64,000 nucleotides of DNA from Desulfovibrio gilichinskyi (lineage in GTDB: Bacteria; Desulfobacterota; Desulfovibrionia; Desulfovibrionales; Desulfovibrionaceae). The position numbers were made by a program, and so were the translations under genes. Shown here in pieces: positions 8,880-16,729 of this stretch. The notes beneath the pieces were generated by a model. The model did no database searches. It had not been told where the DNA came from and saw nothing but the letters and a program-made list of their open reading frames with translations. The stretch spans positions 434,001 to 498,000 of the forward strand of contig NZ_FWZU01000004.1 in NCBI RefSeq assembly GCF_900177375.1. Reading direction: 5' to 3'. Each line of letters starts with the position of its first letter. The first letter of the stretch is position 1.

Positions 8880-10772
8880 TTATCGCACTACGAGAATCGG
8901 TATCTTTACCAAATGGCGCACCGGATCAACGGTTTCGCCCCAGAGAAGATCGCCAAGCAGCCGGTGTCCATGTGCTCCCATGATCAGCATATCCACCCCG
9001 TGAGACTTTACAAATGTGCTTAGTGCTTTGGCCGGTTCCCCGTAAGTCAGGGCTATTTCCACGGCCATACCTGCGGCGCGCAGTTCCTCTGCAATTTCGT
9101 TCATGTACTGCTCATCTTCGCGTGAATGTTCGTCATAGGCCTCGTGAGTGTATATTCTGGCCGGAGCTGAATCTACTACGTGGATAAGTGTGAGCAGAGC
9201 TTTTTCGGACTTGGCCAGGGTCATGGCATGGCTGACAATAACCGGGTCGCTGTCGTCGTGTCCCAGAGCTGCTGCGATATGGCGCACGTGGCGTGTCTCA
9301 ATTTTTTCTACAACTGCGGCACCTCCGACCGGTTTCCCGGTACGCCATGGTCTTTCCCCGCGAATCCACGGTAGAACTGTAATATAAACGAGAAAAATAG
9401 TGAGCAGTATTGCAAGTCCGCAGGCTGAAACAGAGAAAAGTTTAGGTAGATCGCCCGAAACCCATTCTGTGAGCTGATCGAAGACCAGTTTACCATTAAG
9501 TACGATGATGATGGCTGATGTTCCCCATGCCAGAATCTTGATCCACCATGCATTGGCGAAGGAGCCCATTTTTAGTTTATCACTAGTAAAATGAACCAGC
9601 GGTATTATGGCGAATGGCAATTGCAGACTGAGCACCACCTGACTGAGGATAAGTAGCTGATAGGTTCCCTTATCTCCCGAAATCCAGATAACCGCCACTG
9701 CGGGCAACAGTGCAACAGAGCGGGTAAGCAATCGACGCAGGTACGGGCGCAGCCTGATATGGACGAAACCTTCCATGACTATCTGTCCTGCCAGAGTGCC
9801 CGTCAGGGTCGAGCTTTGTCCGGCTGCAAGCAGAGCCAGCCCGAAAGCGACAGGGGCGACTTTGCTGCCGAGTAATTGGTCGAGCATTTGGTGGGCTTGC
9901 TGGATTTCTGTGACCACGATCCCGTTACGATAGAACACGGCCGCAGCTAGTATAAGAATGGCCGCATTGACGAAGAATGCCGCGTTGAGGGCAATTGCCG
10001 AGTCGAACAGATTATAGCGGCAGGCTCTGGCTTTGGAGTCAACGTCACGCGCTACGTGGCGTGTCTGTACCAGCGCCGAGTGAAGGTATAAGTTGTGCGG
10101 CATTACTGTGGCGCCGATGATGCCTAGAATAATGTATACTGATCCGACGGGCAAAGTCGGTGTCAGCCCTGTGAGGGCGGCCCCCCAGTCCGGTTTGGCT
10201 AGAAATAAATTGACGATGAACCCACCTGCAATAACCATGATGAGCGACAGGATGAACGCTTCCATCTTGCGCATGCCCAGCCTCTGGATCGCCAGAAGTA
10301 AGAAGGTATCGAACAGAGTTACCAGCGCGCCCCATAACAAAGGGAGGCCGAAAAGTAAGTTGAGGCCGATGATGGTTCCCAGAATTTCCGCAAGGTCGCA
10401 GGCCGCAATAGCTATTTCGCAAAGGAGCCAGAGAGCTTTAACTGTTAACTTAGAGTATTCTGAGCGGCAGGCTTGAGCTAGATCCTTGCCTGTGACTATG
10501 CCGAGGCGTGCGGATAAAGTCTGGAGTAGTATTGCCATCAAATTCGACATGAGGATTACCCAGATGAGCGCGTACCCGAAGCGGGAGCCGCCTTCAAGAT
10601 CGGTGGCCCAGTTACCTGGGTCCATATACCCCACGCTGACAAGATAGGCCGGCCCGGCAAAGGCGAACACACGCTTCAGCCAAGAAGGATGGTTGGTCTC
10701 GACGCTGCTATTGACTTCTTCCAGTGATTTGCCGGTGTGGGAATGGGCTATATCGGTGTTGTCTATATCCAT
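8880..10772 (-). CDS. mntH: Nramp-family metal transporter fused to a UspA domain
   Basis: Residues ~30-440 form the Nramp divalent-metal transporter core with eleven or so membrane helices. They carry the diagnostic metal-site motifs MDPGNWATD in helix 1 and MPHNLYLHS in helix 6, so proton-coupled Mn2+/Fe2+ uptake is expected. Residues ~490-630 are a cytoplasmic universal stress protein domain with the nucleotide-binding pattern G-2x-G-9x-G (GAHGHRLLGDLLWGE), where the usual Ser/Thr after the last Gly is Glu. Typical MntH proteins end near 410-450 residues, so this one is extended. It stands alone between the kinases and an AT-rich region; no MntR- or Fur-like gene is adjacent. The symbol reflects family, not tested substrate. 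Confidence 0.85.
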   Translation of the reverse strand: MDIDNTDIAHSHTGKSLEEVNSSVETNHPSWLKRVFAFAGPAYLVSVGYMDPGNWATDLEGGSRFGYALIWVILMSNLMAILLQTLSARLGIVTGKDLAQACRSEYSKLTVKALWLLCEIAIAACDLAEILGTIIGLNLLFGLPLLWGALVTLFDTFLLLAIQRLGMRKMEAFILSLIMVIAGGFIVNLFLAKPDWGAALTGLTPTLPVGSVYIILGIIGATVMPHNLYLHSALVQTRHVARDVDSKARACRYNLFDSAIALNAAFFVNAAILILAAAVFYRNGIVVTEIQQAHQMLDQLLGSKVAPVAFGLALLAAGQSSTLTGTLAGQIVMEGFVHIRLRPYLRRLLTRSVALLPAVAVIWISGDKGTYQLLILSQVVLSLQLPFAIIPLVHFTSDKLKMGSFANAWWIKILAWGTSAIIIVLNGKLVFDQLTEWVSGDLPKLFSVSACGLAILLTIFLVYITVLPWIRGERPWRTGKPVGGAAVVEKIETRHVRHIAAALGHDDSDPVIVSHAMTLAKSEKALLTLIHVVDSAPARIYTHEAYDEHSREDEQYMNEIAEELRAAGMAVEIALTYGEPAKALSTFVKSHGVDMLIMGAHGHRLLGDLLWGETVDPVRHLVKIPILVVR

Positions 10773-11179
10773 GTCTGGCTCTCTGCATTGTCTCGATATT
10801 AATTGCCGCGAATAAACAGCTTTTTTACATTTCTAGTTCATAGCATATTCCTGAATCATCTCAATGAGAAATATGCTCCGTGAATACCGTTCGGGCAAGT
10901 TAAAAAAATAAGGTTAGAACTTCTGTTCTTGCGGTGCGGTTCACAGCGGAAGCAAAGTAGCCTTTATCCGTATGGCATTTAAATTTCCGAAAAAAGGACG
11001 GGGCGTATGGAGGATATAGGCATAGAGCGTGGAAAATAGATAAATTTTTCATAGATTTTCTTTTATCTTTTTATCGTTATTTAAAAAGGGTTTGACGTTG
11101 TATTTGGTATAATATAATTTTTATAAATCTTAATTAGGCATAATATAAATTAATCGCAACTTATGGATAACTAGAAATT
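10773..11179. other. AT-rich intergenic region between divergent genes
   Basis: About 400 bp upstream of both the Nramp gene (leftward) and a hypothetical gene (rightward). It must hold both promoters, but I could not single out a convincing -35/-10 pair, a Fur/MntR operator or a riboswitch. The right half (11040-11160) is extremely AT-rich. Confidence 0.4.
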
Positions 11180-11797
11180 ATGAGCGAAAGTTTTCAGCCT
11201 CCATGGAATTGGGGGGTCTTTAAGCGAAAAGAATGCAATGGATATGCTTTTAAGAATCTAGTTTTACAGAAGCCACAAATTAAAGCTATTTATAATGCTT
11301 TGGAGGATGTTGGGTATCGGCCTACCTATTGGCAGTATGTCTACCCAAAACAGGTTGGTGGATTAGTCAAAAGTCACTGCAATGGATCTTTAGAAACCCA
11401 TATCCGATTCTTTAGTGATAATAGGATATATACAGAAATTGAAATTGGCAGAATTGCTTTTATTCATTTTAGCTCACATAGATATTACGCAAATCAATAT
11501 ATTTTAAGAAAACTTAAAAAACTACCAAATGAATCGCATAGCTATTTAATCTCAGCAATAGAAAATTACAAAGTTAAAGCGCTGTGCAACAAACCTGAAT
11601 GGAGTCGTGAAAATAAATTTTGTACTCCTTCAGTACGACGATTGATTAAACTGGCTATGGTTGCAACAAATTGGACAACATTAGGTTTTTTACTCGTTGC
11701 AGCCGTCACCATCGCACCGGCTACTAATTCTTCAACGTTAATTATCGCAGTAGCTATTGCAATTGTACTTTACCTCGTTTCCCCTAAAGCCCATTAG
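11180..11797 (+). CDS. Unknown protein with C-terminal membrane hairpin
   Basis: I do not recognise this 205-residue protein. Residues 1-150 look soluble, rich in Tyr, Trp and Lys (e.g. GYRPTYWQYVYPKQ), with alternating polar/hydrophobic stretches that suggest an alpha/beta fold. Residues ~155-202 hold two hydrophobic segments (NWTTLGFLLVAAVTIAP and TLIIAVAIAIVLYLV) ending four residues before the C-terminus, so the protein is probably tail-anchored by a hairpin with the N-terminal part in the cytoplasm. Its stop overlaps by 4 bp the stop of the oppositely oriented SLATT-like gene. Composition is more AT-rich than the flanks, which fits a small acquired insert. Confidence 0.65.
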   Translation: MSESFQPPWNWGVFKRKECNGYAFKNLVLQKPQIKAIYNALEDVGYRPTYWQYVYPKQVGGLVKSHCNGSLETHIRFFSDNRIYTEIEIGRIAFIHFSSHRYYANQYILRKLKKLPNESHSYLISAIENYKVKALCNKPEWSRENKFCTPSVRRLIKLAMVATNWTTLGFLLVAAVTIAPATNSSTLIIAVAIAIVLYLVSPKAH

Positions 11798-12252
11798 TAT
11801 CCATTGTCTGAATAATGATTTAAGAGTTCACAAAAATGATCGTTGGCTCGTTTCAATTCTTCAATGAACTTCTCTTCATTCATTTCGACACTGCTAATAT
11901 TTAAGCTGATTTCAAGAGCCCGTAGGTTGTTATTGAGTGAGAAAGCCAAGCGTTTTTTCTGTGCAGGATTGAGCAGAGCTTCTAAGCTTGCCATTACTGT
12001 TACAACTATGGAAATAATTGCGGCGTATCTGTTTTCAATTAACCCTTCACCAACCAACCCAGAAACCATATTGATTGCAACCAAAAGAGCTCCTGCAGGA
12101 ACAACAATCTTGCACGCCCAAAATAATATGATATTTAGCCAACGATAACAAAAAGTTTCTTTACGCCACTTTGCTATATCTCTCGTCAGTCGATCCAGCT
12201 CCGTGCTGATTGATTTTGTATTCTGAAGAATATTTGTTTTGCTTTCGCTCAT
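11794..12252 (-). CDS. SLATT-like two-helix membrane protein
   Basis: A 152-residue protein: a basic helical N-terminus (ELDRLTRDIAKWRKE), two membrane helices (about residues 38-62 and 78-96) separated by a short loop, then a long charged helix (LNPAQKKRLAFSLNNNLRALE...). This is the architecture of the SLATT family, two-helix membrane effectors predicted to form pores in nucleotide-signalling conflict systems. No obvious nucleotide cyclase, SMODS or SLOG gene lies next to it; the only close partner is the convergent membrane-anchored unknown. Its stop overlaps that gene's stop. The family call comes from topology and the post-helix basic segment and should be tested with a profile search. 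Confidence 0.5.
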   Translation of the reverse strand: MSESKTNILQNTKSISTELDRLTRDIAKWRKETFCYRWLNIILFWACKIVVPAGALLVAINMVSGLVGEGLIENRYAAIISIVVTVMASLEALLNPAQKKRLAFSLNNNLRALEISLNISSVEMNEEKFIEELKRANDHFCELLNHYSDNGY

Positions 12253-12583
12253 AATTTCTAGTTATTGATATGTACGTCCTAGAGATTTTTTCCCTTGAAT
12301 ACTGCGATGGAAGGAAAATCAGTCGCGATAGTAGCTTTAACGAAGTGTATGTTTTTGCTAAAGCAATTGAAATATTGCCATGTAAAGTTTAAATTCTCAT
12401 GTGGAGGAGCAGTTATCACTAAACATAGACGAAATAGTATGTATGAAAATGTGCCAAAGAATATACTATGACACGTATGCAATGATGCAATTTTTATTGG
12501 ATACTGGCTGGGGTGATTCCGTGGAAAAGTAGCCGATGTATTATTAGTGTTTGAAACGACTGCATGAATGATTTTCTCTGCCA
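12253..12583. other. Intergenic region without a supported gene
   Basis: AT-rich sequence between the SLATT-like gene start and the terminator of the RidA unit. A 108-codon minus-strand frame exists (12279-12605), but it overlaps the terminator, has no ribosome binding site and looks like random composition, so I do not call it. Confidence 0.4.
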
Positions 12584-12627
12584 CAAAAAAAGGCAGGTTC
12601 CTCACTAAAATGAGAATACCTGCCTTA
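12584..12627 (-). terminator. Rho-independent terminator of the RidA/cysteine desulfidase unit
   Basis: Read on the minus strand, a 9-bp stem AAGGCAGGT/ACCTGCCTT (12619-12627 with 12591-12599) is followed by a run of T residues. It lies about 95 bp after the RidA stop. Confidence 0.8.
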
Positions 12628-12722
12628 TTAAATCTATTTATTCTTCGTGCTGATGTATATTTTACCTTAAAGCTACTTACGCAAAATTAATCTGAACGAG
12701 AAGAATGTTTATTCCGTAATGG

Positions 12723-13106
12723 CTAGTCCATTTTTGCAACGCATTTAATTTCAACCAGCCCGCCTAGGGGGAGTGCTGAAACCTGAACGGCTGCGCGGGC
12801 AGGTTTGTGATCTCCCATGAAAGATGCGTATATACCGTTCAAAGTTTTAAATTCGCCCATATCAATAAGAAAAACATCTACACTTACGATGTCTTTAATC
12901 GAGCAGCCGGCTGCTTCTAGAATAGCACCCAAATTTTTAAGAGACTGCTCGGCTTGATCTGAAAAGCTGGCAGGCAGAGTCATCGTTTCTGGATTAAGTC
13001 CAAGCTGTCCACTTACATAAAGCATTCCGCCTGCGGCAACGGCTTGAGAATAAGGTCCTACGGCTGCGGGTGCTTTTTCTGTGGCGATTACGCTAAGTTC
13101 ACTCAT
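12723..13106 (-). CDS. ridA: RidA-family enamine/imine deaminase
   Basis: A 127-residue protein of the usual RidA (YjgF/YER057c) length with the family core (GPYSQAV, LYVSGQLGL, PARAAVQVSALP). R104 corresponds to the conserved catalytic arginine. RidA proteins hydrolyse reactive enamine/imine intermediates such as 2-aminoacrylate, released when PLP or iron-sulfur enzymes eliminate H2S or water from cysteine or serine. Here it lies 82 bp downstream of a cysteine desulfidase gene on the same strand, which is exactly the enzyme that would release 2-aminoacrylate. A cytoplasmic detoxifying partner role is therefore a strong inference. Confidence 0.9.
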   Translation of the reverse strand: MSELSVIATEKAPAAVGPYSQAVAAGGMLYVSGQLGLNPETMTLPASFSDQAEQSLKNLGAILEAAGCSIKDIVSVDVFLIDMGEFKTLNGIYASFMGDHKPARAAVQVSALPLGGLVEIKCVAKMD

Positions 13107-13188
13107 ATCAAATTCTCCTCAAAATAATTATAATGTTGTTTATGATTATACAAAAGTTCCTGAACTATCAGTCTATTGGGTAGGTTTT

Positions 13189-14460
13189 TTAAGACTGACT
13201 GTCCATAAGGCGAAGGATGACCGCGTCTACCGCAGCAAACCCTACTCCTGATAATTCACCGACAGCTACTGCATTGTTTTTAAAATCAGTGCCGATGATT
13301 CCTTGCTGTGAGGTAAATTTTGAACCGTTCGTGGCAAGCAGCATACCCATAAAAGCTTCACCTGCGGCAGTACCAACTTTCAGGGCGCAAGTGGATTTTG
13401 CTCCGTCACATATCATTCCTAACACTGACGAAAGTACATAGGAGGAAGCTTGCTCTGCCTGCACGGCTGTTCCCTTGGCTAATCTTGTGAGCGCTGCCGC
13501 AGCTCCGGCTCCGGCAGCAATAGAACATCCGCACACTGGTGTTAAACGTCCTGTTTTTGCTTTAACTGCTCCGGTAACCAGATGGGACAGAGCCAAAGCT
13601 TCAGCCAGTTCGCGGTCAGAACATTTCCAGAATCTGGCAGCCAGTGCAGGAGGAATAATCGCTGTCAATCCATGGTTACCACTGCCTGCGCTGCTCATAA
13701 CCGGCCATGGTCCTCCATCCATACGAACATCCGCAGCAGCTGCGGACCATGCACGAATTACCCATGCCAAGTCATCCTGATTCATGTGCTGCGCTGTGAT
13801 ATAACCTGAGCCTAGTCCCCATGGACGCTGTAGCCCTTCATTGGCAACATGCAGATTCATCTCTGCGCCTTTCAGGAGAAAAGCTTCATTCTCTTCATCT
13901 ATACTGCCGGCAAGTTCCCATAAATCCGCAAAATTCAGGCGTGCCAGCTCAGAAAGATATGACGGAAGTCTGCCGGAACCTCCTTCATTTTCCTGTCCTT
14001 GAAAAACTGTACGCTTGTTGTGTGTGACTTCTACAAGATTGTCATGGGAATAAGCTACAACGGCAGTAACACTTTCACCCTGACGCAACAGCTCAACCTC
14101 TACATAAACATTAGGAGTGTCGTGTACGACTTCCTGCGTAAGGCTGCCAGCATTGAGCATGGCCGTAGCCTTAGAAATACAATCGTCATTGATATTTTCG
14201 AGGGAGAGCAAACCCTTTTCAGGATCTCCTCCCAGAGCTCCGAGCGCGGCTGCAAGCAGATTCCCTTTCAGCCCGGGCGTGCCTGGGATTCCTACAGATT
14301 GTCCGTTTTTGTAAATATTCGCTGATAAACGCAGGTGAATATGTTTTGGAGGTCCGGCAAGATATTTAGCACCGGAACTTGCGGCCAAGGCGACCGCTCC
14401 GGGTTCGGTGCAGCCCAAAGCAGGTTTGACTTCATTATTAAAGAAAGCGTGCAGATCCAT
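13189..14460 (-). CDS. cyuA: L-cysteine desulfidase (CyuA/YhaM family)
   Basis: A 423-residue protein of the UPF0597/CyuA family. The N-terminal GCTEPGA motif (C17) and the C-terminal CGCSIAAGAG and ICDGAKSTC motifs supply the cysteines that hold a [4Fe-4S] cluster in this family. These enzymes split L-cysteine to H2S, ammonia and pyruvate via 2-aminoacrylate. The gene is followed by ridA, and transcribed away from it is an ATC hydrolase gene that makes a cysteine precursor from thiazolines. Together with the downstream ABC importer this gives a cysteine acquisition and degradation block. A serine dehydratase-like activity is the main alternative. Confidence 0.85.
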   Translation of the reverse strand: MDLHAFFNNEVKPALGCTEPGAVALAASSGAKYLAGPPKHIHLRLSANIYKNGQSVGIPGTPGLKGNLLAAALGALGGDPEKGLLSLENINDDCISKATAMLNAGSLTQEVVHDTPNVYVEVELLRQGESVTAVVAYSHDNLVEVTHNKRTVFQGQENEGGSGRLPSYLSELARLNFADLWELAGSIDEENEAFLLKGAEMNLHVANEGLQRPWGLGSGYITAQHMNQDDLAWVIRAWSAAAADVRMDGGPWPVMSSAGSGNHGLTAIIPPALAARFWKCSDRELAEALALSHLVTGAVKAKTGRLTPVCGCSIAAGAGAAAALTRLAKGTAVQAEQASSYVLSSVLGMICDGAKSTCALKVGTAAGEAFMGMLLATNGSKFTSQQGIIGTDFKNNAVAVGELSGVGFAAVDAVILRLMDSQS

Positions 14461-14617
14461 GTTAGTCCTTTTTGTATGCGTGAATTAATAAGCAGTCCAC
14501 GGAATAGGGTTTTGCTATTTTGCCTTTCTGCTGTCTTACTATCAAGTATAATGCCAACATTGAAATTTAGCGTTGCGGTACACCTTATGCATAAGAAAAG
14601 GATTACTTAATCAACTT

Positions 14618-14636
14618 CTGGTGTAGAAAACACCAG
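14618..14636. promoter_or_regulatory. Perfect inverted repeat before the ATC hydrolase gene
   Basis: CTGGTGT-AGAAA-ACACCAG, two 7-bp arms with a 5-bp loop, ends 23 bp before the ATG and just before the SD AAGGAG. It could be an operator or a leader hairpin. Upstream at 14576-14591 is a weak sigma-54-like element (CGGTAC-N5-ATGCA with correct GG/GC spacing). Confidence 0.5.
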
Positions 14637-14659
14637 TAAATAAAAAGGAGAATTAAACA

Positions 14660-15139
14660 ATGAGTGAAGAAACATTACGTAAAGAGCTTTACGCTGCTAA
14701 TGAAAACAGAGCTATCCTTTATAAACTTATCTTTGATGCTATGGTCGATGAATTCGGTCTTGAAAAAGCAAAAGAAGTAATGAAAAAAGGTATTTATAAA
14801 CGCGGAGAGCAGATTGGAGAGAACTTCAAACAGTTTGCTCCGGCTAATTTTTCAGGTCTTCGTGATGCCTTTTTAGGCGGAATTCCAGACGACACAAAGA
14901 TGTTTGCTCCAACCGTTACTAAGTGTGACGCAGAAGGATTGGATATTGAATTTGACAATTGTCCTCTTAAGAATGCATGGCTTAAAATGGGTCTTTCAGA
15001 CGAAGAATGTGCAACTCTTTGTGAAGTTGCCGGAATAATTGACTTTGGAACATTTCAAGGCGCAGGTTTCGACTTTCAGATGACAGCACTTCCTGAAGGT
15101 AGCAAAGAAAAATGTTACCTTAAAATACGCTCTAAATAA
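14660..15139 (+). CDS. L-2-amino-thiazoline-4-carboxylate (ATC) hydrolase family protein
   Basis: A 159-residue soluble protein. The pattern around FDNCPLKNAWLKMGLSDEE and CEVAGIIDFGTFQGAGFDF matches the ATC hydrolase family, which opens the thiazoline ring of L-ATC to S-carbamoyl-L-cysteine on the way to cysteine. ATG at 14660 follows AAGGAG with good spacing. It is divergent from the cysteine desulfidase gene and followed by its own terminator, then by a Liv-type importer operon. Context suggests a route thiazoline or cysteine derivative -> cysteine -> pyruvate + sulfide. Many members of this family are uncharacterised, so the exact substrate is not certain. Confidence 0.75.
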   Translation: MSEETLRKELYAANENRAILYKLIFDAMVDEFGLEKAKEVMKKGIYKRGEQIGENFKQFAPANFSGLRDAFLGGIPDDTKMFAPTVTKCDAEGLDIEFDNCPLKNAWLKMGLSDEECATLCEVAGIIDFGTFQGAGFDFQMTALPEGSKEKCYLKIRSK

Positions 15140-15150
15140 TCCGCCTTACC

Positions 15151-15200
15151 GCGCGGGAAAATTAATTATTTTAATATGTTAATTTCCCGCGCATTTTTTT
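15151..15200 (+). terminator. Rho-independent terminator
   Basis: Stem GCGCGGGAAA (15151-15160) with TTTCCCGCGC (15183-15192), followed by ATTTTTTT. It ends the ATC hydrolase transcript and isolates the importer operon downstream. Confidence 0.9.
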
Positions 15201-15332
15201 GAATTTCTCACCTTATCTATAAAATTCTCACTTTTCTTGAGAACTTCATCTCTTCTACAACAATTCTCACTATCTTTTGAGAACTTGACAAATTCGCAAA
15301 GCATATCTCTAAATTGTAAGTTGAATTTCTCA
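15201..15332 (+). promoter_or_regulatory. Cluster of TTCTCA/TGAGAA upstream activator sites
   Basis: Two inverted repeats, TTCTCA-N7-TGAGAA (15225-15243) and TTCTCA-N8-TGAGAA (15264-15283), are flanked by two identical half-site decamers GAATTTCTCA (15201-15210 and 15323-15332). They sit about 110-235 bp upstream of the sigma-54 promoter of the importer, the usual place for enhancer sites of an AAA+ activator. The same hexamers occur in the promoter of the activator gene at the other end of the operon (21855-21860 and 21910-21915), so that protein is the likely ligand (inference). Confidence 0.75.
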
Positions 15333-15438
15333 ATATTATACATTTTTGATCATAATGCTCATTTGTGTTTTTGTTTATTCATTTGTATTGACATTTTTAT
15401 TCAATGGACACCCGCGTTTACTATGAAAGACTATCTTG

Positions 15439-15454
15439 TGGCATGTAGATTGCT
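15439..15454 (+). promoter_or_regulatory. Sigma-54 promoter of the Liv-type operon
   Basis: TGGCAT-GTAGA-TTGCT fits the -24/-12 consensus TGGCAC-N5-TTGCW with the invariant GG and GC at the right spacing. It lies about 95 bp before the ATG of the binding-protein gene and downstream of the repeated TTCTCA/TGAGAA sites. Confidence 0.85.
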
Positions 15455-15547
15455 ATTACTCCCGTATGAGTCCCGTTTGGATGTCTCCGGTAACTTGATC
15501 CTGTGCTGTTTAATTTGCGCTTAACCTGTAATCCCTTGGAGGGACAA

Positions 15548-16666
15548 ATGAAAATAAGAAACGTTTTTCTTGCGGTAGCCTTTATGGCCGTAATGCTGAT
15601 GGCTTCAACAGCCATGGCTGAAAAGGTTATTGTACTTGGCTATTCACTGCCTCTGTCCGGGAGCCATGCTCAATACGGTGAAGTTTTTAGAAATGCAGCC
15701 AAACTTCAATTAGACAAATTTAACAAATCTGGAAAGCTCAAGGGAGCTACCGTTGAAATAACATACGAAGATTCAAAATCAGATCCTAAAGAAGCAATTA
15801 ATATTGCTCGTAAGTTTATAGATGACAAACGTATAGTAGGTGTTCTTGGAGATTTTACTTCTACAGTTTCCATGGCTGCAGGACGAGTATACGGTTCTGA
15901 AGGTATGCCGCAGCTTTCTCAAACTGCCTCTCACCCAGATTTTACAAAAGTAAGCAAATATCAATTCCGCAATATAACTACTATGGCTTTTGAAAGTCCC
16001 TTCGCTGCAAAATGGGCTGTAAGTCTCGGTTTTAAAAAATTTGCAATTATAGCAATCCAGAATGACTGGGGTATTTCTGCAGCTGAAAATTTTGATTCCG
16101 CCATGAAAGCTCAGGGCGGCGAAATTACCTCAATCGAATATTTCAATCCTGGTACTCGTGACTTCCGCTCTATTCTGACTAAAGTCAGCCGTGACAAGCC
16201 TCAGGCTATATACCTTTGTATGATGTATGAAGAGGGAGCGATGGCTCTTCAGCAGATCAGACAGCTTGGTATAAAAGCTCAGGCTTTCGGAACCTCTTCA
16301 CTTTATTCTCCTAAACTGATTGAACTCGCAGGAAAAGCCGCTGACGGGGTGATGCTTTCTACCACTTTTATGCCTGACAGTCCTGAAGCTAATGTTGTCG
16401 AGTTCGTAACTGAATACAAAAAAAGTTACAATTCAGAACCCAATATGTTCACCGCTCAAGCTTATGATGCTGTAGGCATCATGCTGGATGCAATTGCTAA
16501 AGTCGGTCCTGATGTAACCCGTTCCAGTCTTCGTGACGCTTTGGCCCACACTACAGATTACCCAGGTGTTACCGGTGCGACCACATTTGATCCGGAAACA
16601 CGTGAACCTGTTAAGAATATGGCGAGAATGAAAGTCGAAGACGGTTCATTCAAGCTTGTAAAATAA
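15548..16666 (+). CDS. livJ: Branched-chain/amino-acid type periplasmic binding protein
   Basis: About 372 residues with a clear signal peptide (MKIRNVFLAVAFMAVMLMAS, cleavage after AMA) and the type-I periplasmic-binding fold of LivJ-like proteins (LPLSGSHAQYGEVFRNAAKL; GVLGDFTSTVSMAAG; DRNVFTAQAYDAVG-like end). I start it at 15548, where GGAGG precedes the ATG, rather than at an upstream in-frame ATG at 15503 that would add residues before the signal peptide. It is the first gene of livJHMGF. The cargo need not be leucine or valine: flanking cysteine desulfidase, RidA and ATC hydrolase genes suggest a sulfur amino acid or thiazoline (inference). Confidence 0.88.
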   Translation: MKIRNVFLAVAFMAVMLMASTAMAEKVIVLGYSLPLSGSHAQYGEVFRNAAKLQLDKFNKSGKLKGATVEITYEDSKSDPKEAINIARKFIDDKRIVGVLGDFTSTVSMAAGRVYGSEGMPQLSQTASHPDFTKVSKYQFRNITTMAFESPFAAKWAVSLGFKKFAIIAIQNDWGISAAENFDSAMKAQGGEITSIEYFNPGTRDFRSILTKVSRDKPQAIYLCMMYEEGAMALQQIRQLGIKAQAFGTSSLYSPKLIELAGKAADGVMLSTTFMPDSPEANVVEFVTEYKKSYNSEPNMFTAQAYDAVGIMLDAIAKVGPDVTRSSLRDALAHTTDYPGVTGATTFDPETREPVKNMARMKVEDGSFKLVK

Positions 16667-16684
16667 GGCTTTTTTTGTTCCACC

Positions 16685-16706
16685 AGCGGAGCCGAATGGC
16701 TCCGCT
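16685..16706 (+). repeat. Intercistronic hairpin between livJ and livH
   Basis: AGCGGAGCC-GAAT-GGCTCCGCT, a perfect 9-bp stem with no following T run. It probably protects the binding-protein mRNA or dampens downstream expression rather than terminating fully, which fits the higher need for binding protein. Confidence 0.7.
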
Positions 16707-16729
16707 TATAATCACAGGACAATTTCTTC

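Noticed and set aside
12279-12605. 108-codon minus-strand frame in the gap before the RidA terminator
   Set aside because: Overlaps the terminator hairpin, has no ribosome binding site and shows no domain-like composition.
15237-15524. 95-codon plus-strand frame upstream of livJ
   Set aside because: Spans the enhancer repeats and the sigma-54 promoter, so it is regulatory DNA; the peptide composition looks random.
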